Source: Sphingobacterium spiritivorum | Lineage (GTDB): Bacteria > Bacteroidota > Bacteroidia > Sphingobacteriales > Sphingobacteriaceae | DNA length: 64,000 bases | Direction: 5' to 3' | Assembly (NCBI RefSeq): GCF_016725325.1 | Contig: NZ_CP068083.1 | Location: forward strand, 558,001 to 622,000 | Part shown: piece by piece, positions 1 to 9,900 of the stretch | Layout of the letters: every line of letters begins with the position of its first letter | Numbering within the stretch: the first letter of the stretch is position 1 | Notes under the pieces: generated by a model | Database searches by the model: none | The model's input: only the letters and a program-made list of their open reading frames with translations | Told to the model about the DNA's origin: nothing | Translations under genes and position numbers: made by a program

Positions 1-210
1 AATGGGCTTTCCGCTCAGTAGTTCATGCCACATTCCCCTCTCGGTAATACTGTTACCCAGAAAGACAATGGCTGAATGCGGAATCTGAAGAGAATTGAAT
101 AATTCCATCCGTCCCTGATAATACGTGTTGTTATAACTGGAGTCAATTTTTTGTGCCTGTACATGTATGCTGCACAGCACAGCTATCAATGCGATTAAAT
201 TCTTATGCAT
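1..210 (-). CDS. SGNH/GDSL hydrolase, N-terminal part (runs off window)
   Basis: Seventy codons read on the minus strand from an ATG at 208-210 and run off the left edge. The first ~20 residues form a signal peptide ending in a QAQ-like cleavage site. The block I motif LGNSIT follows with the nucleophile Ser at residue 54. The N-terminus closely resembles the gene directly upstream (both have DSSYxNxYYQ, then LGNSITE), so the two are tandem paralogues only 2 bp apart. Family knowledge: secreted SGNH hydrolases deacylate carbohydrates or lipids. The remaining catalytic Asp/His block lies outside the window. Acting as a carbohydrate esterase of this locus is an inference. Confidence 0.85.
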   Translation of the reverse strand, partial: MHKNLIALIAVLCSIHVQAQKIDSSYNNTYYQGRMELFNSLQIPHSAIVFLGNSITERGMWHELLSGKPI

Positions 211-212
211 GG

Positions 213-899
213 TTATAAATATTTCTTAGTTTTCAGGTAGTCGATCCATTGTATATAAGCTTCTGCCCGGAGATGTATCCCATCTGTTGTCAGTTCTTGT
301 TTCAGGCGCCCTTCCTTATCCAGGAATATAGCCTGATGGACATCTATAAACGGAACATTATACTGCTGACACAGCGTTTTGATTTGTTCGTTAAGCAGCA
401 CTACTTTTTGATTGGTCACACGCTGGTAACCATCTGTAAACATAGATTCCCTAACCGGCAGTACACTCTGAATCAGTAATTTTGTTTTCGGGGATTCTTT
501 ACGTACTCTTTTAATAATCCGTTCTATATTCTGTACTGTATATTCCGGAGGAATCCCTCTTTTGACATCGTTAATTCCTACTGTCATAAAGATTTTTTTC
601 GGTTGAAGGGCAGTAACGGAAGACAACCTGTTCAATATACCGTACGTCACATCTCCGCTGATACCTCTGTTGATAATATGAGGCACCTGTGCGATTTCAT
701 ACCATTGACCTGCTTCTGTGATACTGTTCCCTAGAAAGACAATAGCATTCTTCACTTTAGGCAACTGATCGTAATAGGCCTGACGCTTCTGATAATAACT
801 GTTTGCATAGCTACTGTCTATTACTGCTTCCTGTGCAAATAATCCTGTTATCATCTGCAGACACAGGATCAGGATCATATAAATACGCTTCTTCTCCAT
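213..899 (-). CDS. Secreted SGNH/GDSL hydrolase (probable carbohydrate esterase)
   Basis: The 228-aa protein has a signal peptide (residues 1-22, cut after FAQ). All SGNH blocks are present: LGNSI with Ser59, GISGD around Gly82, GIND with Asn110, and DGIH with Asp206 and His209. Length is normal for a single-domain GDSL esterase. It follows the symporter gene by 3 bp and precedes a second SGNH gene by 2 bp, so it is co-transcribed at the end of the first SusCD locus. Likely role: periplasmic removal of acyl groups (for example O-acetyl) from imported sugars. The substrate is not determinable. Family assignment is firm; specificity is inferred. Confidence 0.9.
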   Translation of the reverse strand: MEKKRIYMILILCLQMITGLFAQEAVIDSSYANSYYQKRQAYYDQLPKVKNAIVFLGNSITEAGQWYEIAQVPHIINRGISGDVTYGILNRLSSVTALQPKKIFMTVGINDVKRGIPPEYTVQNIERIIKRVRKESPKTKLLIQSVLPVRESMFTDGYQRVTNQKVVLLNEQIKTLCQQYNVPFIDVHQAIFLDKEGRLKQELTTDGIHLRAEAYIQWIDYLKTKKYL

Positions 900-902
900 A
901 TG

Positions 903-2735
903 TTATTTATCTGCTTCAGGGAGTTTATTCCACCAGAATTTTTTCAACAGAATACTCGTAAGGATCAGCACCGCACACCAGATCACCATCTTGGTATTTT
1001 CTCTTACCATAAAGTAAATCGGTATAACGACCTGTGCCATCTGCCATACAATCCCGATCACAACATTGAACATATCTCTCTTGAATCCGCTGTTGGCGAC
1101 AAAAGAAGGATCTTCCATTTCAACCTCTTTCTTTATAGGGCCCCAAAAACCCCAGGGCTTTGTTTTCTTGTAGAATTCTTTGACTGTTTCACGATTTTCC
1201 AGGGGCTTGAGGTAAGTCCCGATAATACATCCCAGAAGTGAGAAAAGGAAAATAATAGGGAAGATATAAATATCGACAATCTCCGGAAACAGGAATAATT
1301 TGAGCGTAGAAGCTATAAGGCCGAAAAGCATACCCCAGAAATAACCGTCTCCTGAAAAACGCCACCAAACCCATTTCAACACGTTGGCAGCCACATAACC
1401 TCCATATAAGGCAGAAGTAATCCATAGTGTAATCTTATTAAGTGAAGCTGCATTGAAGCCAAATATAATACCGATAATAACCAGCAGCACTGAGGATATA
1501 ATACTCAGGCGTATATATTTTGCATTGGAGGCATTCGGGTTTACATACTTTTTATAGATATCGTTGACAATGTATGCCGGGGCAGAATTGACAAATGCGG
1601 AGAACGTCCCCATGAAAGCGGAAAGAAATCCGGCGAGGATCAATCCTTTAAGCCCTATCGGTACAAAGCGGTTGACCGCTTCGGGAAGCACTTTTTCGAA
1701 ATCAATATTGGCTCCCATCTGCCCCATTTCCGGCCCAAGATATACCAGTCCCAGCACGGCGAATGACGCTACCATCAGATAACGGGGTATATACATTACA
1801 AAGATGGAACTCACACTCATCTTTGCTGCATCAGACGGAGTACGTGAAGACAATACGCGCTGCATATCGTAGCTCGGTACAGGTCCGGCAATTGAGGCAA
1901 ATATTCCTTTGAATACCATCATCATAAACAAAGCGCCAAACATCCCGAATCCGTCGGATAGTATTTTATCGTTTGCATTGGGAACCTGTGTCTTGCTCCA
2001 ATCCAGATCAAGTGTCCAGCCAAATGACATATCAAGCCATCCATCCGGTATGGCTGCACGAATCTGCTCAGCAGTCACAGCATTATAAGCAATATACCCT
2101 ATGGCAAAACAAGCCAGCGTCATAATAAAAAACTGCAGCACCTCTGTCGCTACTACACTGTACATACCGCCTTTAACTGTATATAAGGTCGTCAGCGCAC
2201 AGATAATCAAGGCATATGAGCGGGCCGAAGACAAATGATAGCCGAGTATATCCACACTCAGATCCCACGGAAGAATGGAAGTACAAAACTTACCGATGCC
2301 TTCAAAGAAATAGGCTATAAAGCCAATCACACTTATTACCGCAAATGCCACAATGATAATATGTGACAACTTGGAACCTTTGCCGTCACCAAAACGAAAA
2401 GTAATCCATTGTGCCCCTGTCATTACCCCCGACCGGCGCATCCATATGGCCAGATAGACAAAGACAAAAACCTGATTCCAGACCGGCCACAGCCAGGGAA
2501 TCCAGGCACTCTTGAGTCCATAAATGAAAAGTATACTGACGGTCCACATTGTACCGGATGTATCAAACATTCCGGACGCGTTACTCAGCCCCAGGTAATA
2601 CCATTTCATCGTATTGCCCCCTAAAAAATAAGATTGCAGATCTTTAGATGCTTTTGTAGAGATATAAAATCCCAATCCTATTATACCAATGATATAAACA
2701 AATATGATGCTTATATCGACTAAACTTAGACTCAT
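903..2735 (-). CDS. Sodium:solute symporter (SSS family)
   Basis: The 610-aa integral membrane protein has about 13-14 hydrophobic segments and begins with a typical SSS first helix (residues ~7-25). Family landmarks include the early GGNTMKWYYLGLSNASG stretch and the TVKGGMYSVVATEVLQ segment, characteristic of Na+/sugar symporters. The C-terminal ~80 residues are a cytosolic tail followed by two more hydrophobic stretches. It lies between the DUF5009 and SGNH genes with short gaps (33 and 3 bp). This placement suggests it imports the sugar released in the periplasm by this locus. SSS members carry sugars, sialic acid, amino acids or vitamins; the substrate cannot be read from sequence. Confidence 0.9.
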   Translation of the reverse strand: MSLSLVDISIIFVYIIGIIGLGFYISTKASKDLQSYFLGGNTMKWYYLGLSNASGMFDTSGTMWTVSILFIYGLKSAWIPWLWPVWNQVFVFVYLAIWMRRSGVMTGAQWITFRFGDGKGSKLSHIIIVAFAVISVIGFIAYFFEGIGKFCTSILPWDLSVDILGYHLSSARSYALIICALTTLYTVKGGMYSVVATEVLQFFIMTLACFAIGYIAYNAVTAEQIRAAIPDGWLDMSFGWTLDLDWSKTQVPNANDKILSDGFGMFGALFMMMVFKGIFASIAGPVPSYDMQRVLSSRTPSDAAKMSVSSIFVMYIPRYLMVASFAVLGLVYLGPEMGQMGANIDFEKVLPEAVNRFVPIGLKGLILAGFLSAFMGTFSAFVNSAPAYIVNDIYKKYVNPNASNAKYIRLSIISSVLLVIIGIIFGFNAASLNKITLWITSALYGGYVAANVLKWVWWRFSGDGYFWGMLFGLIASTLKLFLFPEIVDIYIFPIIFLFSLLGCIIGTYLKPLENRETVKEFYKKTKPWGFWGPIKKEVEMEDPSFVANSGFKRDMFNVVIGIVWQMAQVVIPIYFMVRENTKMVIWCAVLILTSILLKKFWWNKLPEADK

Positions 2736-2768
2736 TGATTAAACGCTATAATTATAAAATTTGATAAA

Positions 2769-4154
2769 CTATGATTTCCAAAACCACTTTTTCTCTGTGG
2801 TCCAGATCGTAAATAAGGCGACAATACCTGTAAAAATAACGCCTCTCAATGTACCGTCCCCCAATCCGTGATTCAACCGGTTGAGGTATTCCTCCAGTCC
2901 GGAAAGACGCAATACCGGAATCAGCAGCAAGTTGCCCGCAGTGTAGGCTACCATTGGGTTTTTACCGACTGAAGCCAGTATCCGGGTCATCCTGCTGAAT
3001 AATCCGTATACTTCCAGTACATACAGGGAGGACATTGTGAAAAAGGCAAGTCCAGAACACACGAAGTAATAACTGTATGTGGAAAAATCTTTCTTGATCC
3101 CTCCTTCATACGACTCCAGCAACAGACCAAGCAACAGCAGATAACTTCCTGTATACACCAGTCTGGATATAATATTGACCGTTCCGATCTTGCGGATCAG
3201 ATATACAGCAGCTAACATCAATACCGCAGACAAGAAAAAGTTAAGAACCAGCTCCCGGCTATACAGCAGAATTACATTAGCCAACAACAACAGAAACCCT
3301 ATCATTCCTACCATCAGATAAGAAGATTTGCAGGTTTTCCAATCCGACGGTGACTTCTGTTCTGCAATGATCCATTCTCCAACCAATGTAGCCGGCAGAA
3401 TAATAAACAGATATTTGAGGTAGTAAAACTTATACAGCCAGTCGGCCGGAGTCCAGTTGTAGAGGTAATAATTGATAGATCCTTCGTTTTTAGATGCCAG
3501 GAATACAGCCATTATCAACGGAAGAACTCCCATCCTGATCCAGATGTTTTTGGCAGTCAGCCACCATATCAACGTGCCGAAAAGAGCCATGTTGGCCAGT
3601 ACCAGAATAATAATATCGGGATTGTGGATGTTAAAGGTTTTATCCTGATCCTTACCCATAAACACAATGGCAGCACAGGCCAGATAGGATATGATTTTTA
3701 CTATCCAGTCATTACGTTTACCAATCTTCTGCTCCAGATCAACATATATCAGAAACAAGAGACCGAATGACAATATTGACAGCACATATTCTTTTGTGCC
3801 GGGACTATCACTAAGTACCCATGCCCTTGCATGCATCGTGAATAAAGCAAAGAAGACCAACAGTATAAACCGCTTTGCTACAGAGAGCAAAATCTGCCAG
3901 GAGGATAACTTGGTCAACTTGTTTTGCATAGACAAAGGAATGGCCGCCCCCATTGAAAACAGGAAGAAAGGAAATACCAGATCCACCCAGGTAATACCGG
4001 CAATGGCCGGGTTAAACTGATGATCGGGTGGCGGTACCTGCGCATGATACATCCAGCCTGGCATGACTCCAAAAGCAATGCTGGCCGACAAGACCATCAG
4101 AAGAATGGCAATTCCGCGTAAGGTGTCCAGACTATTATTTCTTTTGACCTGCAT
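2769..4154 (-). CDS. DUF5009 / NagX-like (HGSNAT-related) membrane protein
   Basis: The 461-aa polytopic protein has about 11 hydrophobic segments. The start SLDTLRGIAI followed by WVDLVFPFFLFSMGAAIP matches the COG4299/DUF5009 family, related to lysosomal heparan-alpha-glucosaminide N-acetyltransferase and to NagX of N-acetylglucosamine loci. Two His residues (YHAQ, DHQF) sit in the loop before this motif, roughly where HGSNAT places its acetyl-carrying His. It starts 1 bp after the DUF5017 lipoprotein ends. Possible roles are transmembrane acetyl transfer to an amino sugar, or sugar transport as proposed for NagX. Family is confident; role is inferred. Confidence 0.85.
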   Translation of the reverse strand: MQVKRNNSLDTLRGIAILLMVLSASIAFGVMPGWMYHAQVPPPDHQFNPAIAGITWVDLVFPFFLFSMGAAIPLSMQNKLTKLSSWQILLSVAKRFILLVFFALFTMHARAWVLSDSPGTKEYVLSILSFGLLFLIYVDLEQKIGKRNDWIVKIISYLACAAIVFMGKDQDKTFNIHNPDIIILVLANMALFGTLIWWLTAKNIWIRMGVLPLIMAVFLASKNEGSINYYLYNWTPADWLYKFYYLKYLFIILPATLVGEWIIAEQKSPSDWKTCKSSYLMVGMIGFLLLLANVILLYSRELVLNFFLSAVLMLAAVYLIRKIGTVNIISRLVYTGSYLLLLGLLLESYEGGIKKDFSTYSYYFVCSGLAFFTMSSLYVLEVYGLFSRMTRILASVGKNPMVAYTAGNLLLIPVLRLSGLEEYLNRLNHGLGDGTLRGVIFTGIVALFTIWTTEKKWFWKS

Positions 4155-4155
4155 G

Positions 4156-5100
4156 TTATGGATTCACTTTGATATCAAACTGTTTCACTGCAGTTTCCTC
4201 TCCTTTGTAATTTACATTCTGCGCAACAAATGTTACTTTATATGTACCCGGAGTCGTGAACTTGTAGGTCAGGCGTTGTGGCATCGGATCTATCATTGCT
4301 TTCTGAACCAATGGTTTATCCGGCTTAACACTCGTTGGTGCAAACGGAGCTGTGATTACCCAGTGGATATGTGGCTCCAGTGTACTGTTAGGTGTAAAGA
4401 ACAGATACGGGTCTGAAGAGCTGATGGTCCAGTAACTAGCCTTGTTGACTCCTGTGAGTACGGGCACAATCTTCCATCCTGCTGTCCGCACAGTAGCCAG
4501 TACAGCACGTGTGCCCTCCGGTGTTTTAGTGGCCAGATCAAATACAGGCAGTCTCCATGATCTTCCGCCGGTAGCGGCAGAGGTAGCCGCCTGACTTTCA
4601 TACCGGTAAGCAAAATAGATAGGCTTACCTGGTACCAGTAAAGAAGAAAGGTCTGCAGGACCGGAAGCTGTAGTCGTGGCAGCGATTCCGTTAGGAACAG
4701 CCGCTGTAGACCAGGTAAATTTATCACTGATATCCGTCCATTCTTCCTCCTTGATTCCTGCTGCCGAATAATTTCCGGAGAATGATGTCGAATACATCAG
4801 TTTCACATTTTTCTCCTGCGAACCGTATAACACACGCGAGGCAATGGACAGTTCCATGCTCAATCCTTCCATTTCGGTACGATCCCGGTATTGATATTCC
4901 CGGCCTTTTTCTCCCGAATAGAAAGATATAACATCTGCATATCCGGTATAGGTAAAGGTTACAGAATCCTGCAGGCCGATTTCCATACGGTCAGGATTAG
5001 CCTCGAAAGATACTTTTTCAGGAATATCTTTCTGACAGGAATTCATATAAAAAATGCTAAGTATAGCTATTGTATTGATCCAAATCTTTTTCATATTCAT
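4156..5100 (-). CDS. DUF5017 surface lipoprotein (SusE-like position)
   Basis: The 314-aa protein has a lipoprotein signal (Cys22 in MNSC, then QKD). An N-terminal domain contains DVISFYSGEKGREYQYRD, the hallmark of DUF5017, and a C-terminal Ig/PKD-like strand pattern ends with GTYKVTFVAQN. It lies 9 bp after susD and 1 bp before the DUF5009 gene. Lipoproteins in this position bind glycan at the cell surface together with SusCD. No catalytic signature is visible. The ligand is unknown. Confidence 0.85.
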   Translation of the reverse strand: MNMKKIWINTIAILSIFYMNSCQKDIPEKVSFEANPDRMEIGLQDSVTFTYTGYADVISFYSGEKGREYQYRDRTEMEGLSMELSIASRVLYGSQEKNVKLMYSTSFSGNYSAAGIKEEEWTDISDKFTWSTAAVPNGIAATTTASGPADLSSLLVPGKPIYFAYRYESQAATSAATGGRSWRLPVFDLATKTPEGTRAVLATVRTAGWKIVPVLTGVNKASYWTISSSDPYLFFTPNSTLEPHIHWVITAPFAPTSVKPDKPLVQKAMIDPMPQRLTYKFTTPGTYKVTFVAQNVNYKGEETAVKQFDIKVNP

Positions 5101-5109
5101 TATGATTAC

Positions 5110-6948
5110 TTACCAACCATTATTTTGTTTAGCCTTTTTGTTCATCTGGATCTCCCGCGAAGGAATAGCCAGCACTGTATCACGCTGTGAGATATTATCT
5201 CCGTGACGGGAGGCATATGCATAAGTAGCAGATGTACCTGTTGCAGTACTCTTGATATGAACAGCAACATTTTTCATCGTGCTGATGTAATCTCCCCAGC
5301 GTACCAGATCAAATCTTCTCAAACCTTCATAGCCCAGCTCTAATGCCCGCTCTCTGCGGACAGCCAGACGAAACGCTACTTTATCAAGAATTTCATTGGT
5401 TTTCAGATCAGCATTGACTGTAGCGCGTGGATCTAAAGTAGCCGTAGCCGTGGCTCCTGTTCCGTTTCCTGCAATGACCACATTGGGTACAGAAGTGAAT
5501 CCCTGCCCGGGATTGAGAAGCATGATACTTGTCACTTTCCCTGCAGATATTACAGCTCTCGCCTCCGCATCGTAACCTCCGCCACCCACGACATTGACCT
5601 GTGGCTCCTGTGTATATCCTGTTCCGCCGTTATCGACAGTCACATAGTATACCCCATTGCCCAACGTTTTACCATATGCTCTTCGTCTCACCTGATTTAC
5701 ATATTCAACAGCCTGATTTTGTGGCCCGTTGATCTCATTGTCAGCTTCGGCATACATCAGCAGGACATCAGAATATCTTAACAAAGGAAAGTTGATGGTA
5801 GTGGTACCGTTAAATTTAGGATCAGTAGGTTCATATTCTCTTCTCCACTTTGCATCCATCCGGTTGTATATCTGTGTACCGTTATAGCCGACTTTCAGAT
5901 TACCGGAGTAGTAATACGATCCGATTGTCCAGTCTCTCCGCATATCGGGAGAAAGGATCTGACTTACCCCATTGATCGTCATCGGATAATTTTCAAACAT
6001 ATTAAAGTAATACGGGATGGCATGCTTTGCACCATAGCTGAATCCCCATGGTGTGGTAGCCGAAGCAGCTATACCATTGATGGAACCAAGTGCCCCCTCT
6101 TCATTCTGTGTACCATTGTACCGGTTAAATTCAACTTCCCACATGGATTCCTTCACATCATAAGTTCCTTTACTCATATTTTTGAAAACCTCTCTGAAAT
6201 CCGGGTTCAATGCATTTCCTCCGCCGAGGATTACCTTTTCAGCCCATTTTTTTGCTTCCGCATAACGGGACTGATCATGCAAAGGGGCTCCGCCCATCTT
6301 GAGATTGACACGTGCAAGAATACCCCATACAGTCTGTTTGGTCACCCGTCCTGCATGTCCGTAAGCAGACGCAGGATTGACCATATCTGCTGCCTTTTCC
6401 ATATCTGCAACAATCATTTTATACACCTCGCTGTAAGGAGTAAACTCCAGGTCATTATCAGTCACTGAAGAGGTTGCAGTAGTACGTACAGGAATATTGC
6501 CCCAGTAGTTGGTCAATATAAAGTAGTAATACGCTCTTAAGAATAAAGCCTGCCCTTCAATTGCTTTTCTTTTGGTAGCATCCATATCTACGCGGTCAAT
6601 ATTATCAAGCAAGGTGTTGGCTCTGTTGATTCCTGTATAGAGATAATTCCACAGGTCTGTAACTTTTGTATCTGAAGGGTTGTAATTAAATAAGGCAAGA
6701 TCCTGTGTCCAGGAAGAAAGTGCGACAAAACTATCGTCAGCGATATCAAGCTCAAAATAGATCGTACGACCGTATGTTCCGGATTTGGCCAGAATATCAT
6801 ATACTCCCGTCAGTGCCATTTCTGCTTCTGCCTCATTCCGGAAGAAATTCTGAGGAGCAACAGTACTGGTCGGCAATATTTCCAGAAATTTGTTGCAGGA
6901 TGTCAATGCAGCTGCTCCAATGACTAAAGATATCAGTATTTTTTTCAT
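5110..6948 (-). CDS. SusD/RagB-family glycan-binding lipoprotein with inserted Gly-rich repeats
   Basis: The 612-aa protein has a lipobox at Cys18 (LTSC). The N-terminal SusD-like domain has TPR-type helices (GINRANTLLDNID, EGQALFLRAYYYFIL). The C-terminal RagB/SusD core contains LLRYSDVLLMYAEA and ERALELGYEGLRRFDLVRWG. Between these, residues ~432-507 form two Gly-rich repeats of about 35 residues (GGTGYTQEPQVNV and GQGFTSVPNVVI cores) absent from ordinary SusD proteins, where these helices normally adjoin. It lies 23 bp downstream of susC and forms the outer-membrane uptake lid with it. Family assignment is firm; the insertion's function is unknown. Confidence 0.93.
   Translation of the reverse strand: MKKILISLVIGAAALTSCNKFLEILPTSTVAPQNFFRNEAEAEMALTGVYDILAKSGTYGRTIYFELDIADDSFVALSSWTQDLALFNYNPSDTKVTDLWNYLYTGINRANTLLDNIDRVDMDATKRKAIEGQALFLRAYYYFILTNYWGNIPVRTTATSSVTDNDLEFTPYSEVYKMIVADMEKAADMVNPASAYGHAGRVTKQTVWGILARVNLKMGGAPLHDQSRYAEAKKWAEKVILGGGNALNPDFREVFKNMSKGTYDVKESMWEVEFNRYNGTQNEEGALGSINGIAASATTPWGFSYGAKHAIPYYFNMFENYPMTINGVSQILSPDMRRDWTIGSYYYSGNLKVGYNGTQIYNRMDAKWRREYEPTDPKFNGTTTINFPLLRYSDVLLMYAEADNEINGPQNQAVEYVNQVRRRAYGKTLGNGVYYVTVDNGGTGYTQEPQVNVVGGGGYDAEARAVISAGKVTSIMLLNPGQGFTSVPNVVIAGNGTGATATATLDPRATVNADLKTNEILDKVAFRLAVRRERALELGYEGLRRFDLVRWGDYISTMKNVAVHIKSTATGTSATYAYASRHGDNISQRDTVLAIPSREIQMNKKAKQNNGW
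5428..5655 (-). repeat. Two Gly-rich ~35-residue repeats inserted inside SusD
   Basis: This segment encodes residues ~432-507 of the SusD-like protein. Each unit follows the pattern V-x-x-G-G-x-G-[YF]-T-x-x-P-x-V-x-V/I-x-G-x-G, then an Ala-rich strand. The pattern resembles repeats of large surface or phage proteins. It interrupts the SusD fold between the QVRRRAYG helix and the LDKVAFRLAVRRERA helix. Seen directly in translation; origin is unknown. Confidence 0.75.
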
Positions 6949-6971
6949 AATTATATGCTGTTATAATCCTT

Positions 6972-9900
6972 TTAAAATGTTGTATTCAAACCCACAGTTA
7001 TCGTTCTGGCTCTCGGGTAAGCAGAAAAGTCAAAACCCGGAGTCAAAGCAGATCTCCTCACGGAGACTTCCGGATCATAGCCTGAATATTTAGTCCAGGT
7101 CACGAGATTCTGAGCGGAGGCATATATCCGCAGTGTCTTCAGTTTGATACCCTGCAAAAACTCCCTTTTGAAATTATAGCCCAGAGCTACTGTCTTCAGC
7201 CTCAGAAATGAACCATCCTCCACTACACGCGTTGAATATGCTTTGGAAGCATTTCCTTTGATTGCTGCTACGCCCGGGATATCTGAATCCGGATTTTCGG
7301 GAGACCATCGGTCCGCATAGGTAGCCCATTGGTTATAACCATACTTATAGGCCGATTCAAATACAATACGATTGGCATTCAGAATATCATTGCCGTAGGA
7401 CCATTGTAAAAAGACATTCAGGTCAAAACCTTTATATGAAAAGTTATTGGAAAAACCTCCTATGTGAACAGGATTAGGATTACCGATAACTGTCTTATCT
7501 GCTTCATTGATAATGTAGTCGCCGTTCAGATCACGGTATTTGATATCTCCCGGCTGAACTGAAGTACCTGAAGCATTATTAGAGGTCACATTGTCCTTCA
7601 GCACATAATTATCCCCGACCTTATTAAAATCATCATACTTATATACACCTTCATAGATATATCCATAGAACATGCCGATAGGCTCACCTATCTTGGCCAC
7701 ATATCCCGGAATATTTTTCCAGTCATCACCCCATCCCTGACTGGTCAGCAGATAGTTTTGATTCTCAGCCAGTGACAAGACTTTGTTTCTGTTAAAAGCA
7801 ATATTAAAAGATGTATTCCAGCTAAAGTCCTTTTTGACAATAGGTGAATAGCTAAGTGTGACTTCCAGTCCTCTGTTACCCACTTTGCCGATATTCTTGA
7901 TAGATCTGTAATATCCGGTGTTCGGAGACATATCGGCATTCAGCAACAGATTGGATGTTTTCTTATCGTATACATCTACTTCTACGGTGAGCTTATCTTT
8001 GAACAATCCCAGATTATATCCGATATCGATCTGACTAGTTGACTCCCATTTCAGGTTCGGATTTCCGATACTGATATTTGCCAGTCCATTGGAATAACCT
8101 CCGCCAAAAGTATATCCCGGAAAATTATTGTAGAAATTACCGGCATCTGTATTGACTGCAGCCATAGCCGGATAAGCAGCAAAATTGCTGACAGCATTGT
8201 TACCGGTGACTCCCCATGACACGCGAAGTTTGGAGGTCGAAATTGCCGGAACCGATTTAAGCCACTCTTCTTTATCCATCTGCCATGCCGCAGCAGCTGA
8301 AGGAAAGTAACCCCAGATATTGTCTCCAAGGAAACGGGAAGAACCGTCTACACGTAAGGTAGTCGTAAAAATAAAACGATCCAGCAGCTTATAGTTTAAT
8401 CTTCCCATAAAGGAAGCTAATGCCCATTCAGAAGAGCCTGCTCCTACCGCATTTGGGATACCTTCTCCCAGGCCATTCAGACCCAGACTTTCATTTGGCA
8501 GAAGAATAGCACTTCCGTTGAACAGTCTGCTTTTGCCGGATTCGGCAGAGAAACCGACCATCAGATCGAAGTAATGATTCTTATTTAATCTCCGTGCATA
8601 CGTCAGGGTATTGGCATTTTGCCAGCCTGAACTCATAAAGATAGATTTGGACCCGCTGACCGCAAAGTTGGAAATAAAACCGGATCTCGAGAATCGTCCG
8701 TTGAAGACATCATACTCACGCTGACCCTGATTGTAACCACCAGCCAGACGAAGTTTCAGATATTTATTGATTTCGTATTCCAGATAAGCATTTGTATTCA
8801 GACTACCACCATAATTTTCCCGAAGCTCATTTCGGGCTGTCAGTATAGGATTGAAGGTATTATTATTTCCCTGCTCAACTTCCGGATCGACCGGCTCATT
8901 GATCAGATCCAATGTCGGATCAATAGACAACGGTCTGAATGACCATACACTGAAGAGCATATTCGTCTCATTGACATAACCCGATGCTGAAGTCGGTGTA
9001 CCAAAAGTTTTGATGTAAGAATAACCGGCATTTAAGCCTACTTTCAGTTTATCATTGACCTGCTGATCCAGCACCATCTTACCCAGTATACGTTTGAAAC
9101 CCGAATTTATCAGTACTCCATCTTGCCCGGTATACGACAATGTGGTAGAATACTTGGTTTTTTCGGTGCCTCCTGACATGTTAAAATAGTGATTCTGCAT
9201 CGGTGCGATGCGTGTAATCTCATCTTCCCAGTTGATTCCCTTTACTGTACGGTAATAGTCCAGATTGCGGCCATCCTGAAAATATAAGGTTCGGGTACGA
9301 ACAGAATCAATCTCATTTTGCAGACGCACAAATTCGTAAGGATTCAGGGATTGTAGTCTTTTATTATTTTCCTGCAGCCCGTAGTATGTATTAAATGTCA
9401 ATACCGGTTTTCCTACCTTCCCTCTTTTGGTCGTAACAATAATAACCCCATTGGCTCCCCGTGCTCCGTAAATAGCAGTAGCCGAAGCATCTTTCAGCAC
9501 ATCAATAGATTCGATATCTCCCGGATCAATTGTATTTATGGGATTGATAGACTGGTCTCCCGCACTTTCAAATGGAAAACCATCTATTACAAAGAGCGGA
9601 AAGTTACTTTGTGTGATCGAGTTATTTCCACGAATGGTAATATCAATACCCGAACCCGGCTGTCCTTCTGCCGAACTGACCTGTACCCCTGCCACTCGTC
9701 CGGCAAGTGCTTCATCAAAAGTTTTAACCGGGGCTTTCTGCAGATCTTCAATTTTTACCGATCCCACAGATCCGGTCAGGTCCTTACGTTGCGCAGTACC
9801 ATATCCGATGACGACCACTTCATCCATCTGTGAGGTCGACACTGCAAGTGACACCTGTAACTGCGTACGATCACCCAGCGCCACGATCTTGCCTTCATAG

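Noticed and set aside
9538..9900. Plus-strand open frame inside susC
   Set aside because: Antisense shadow of the conserved SusC plug; no protein-like features.
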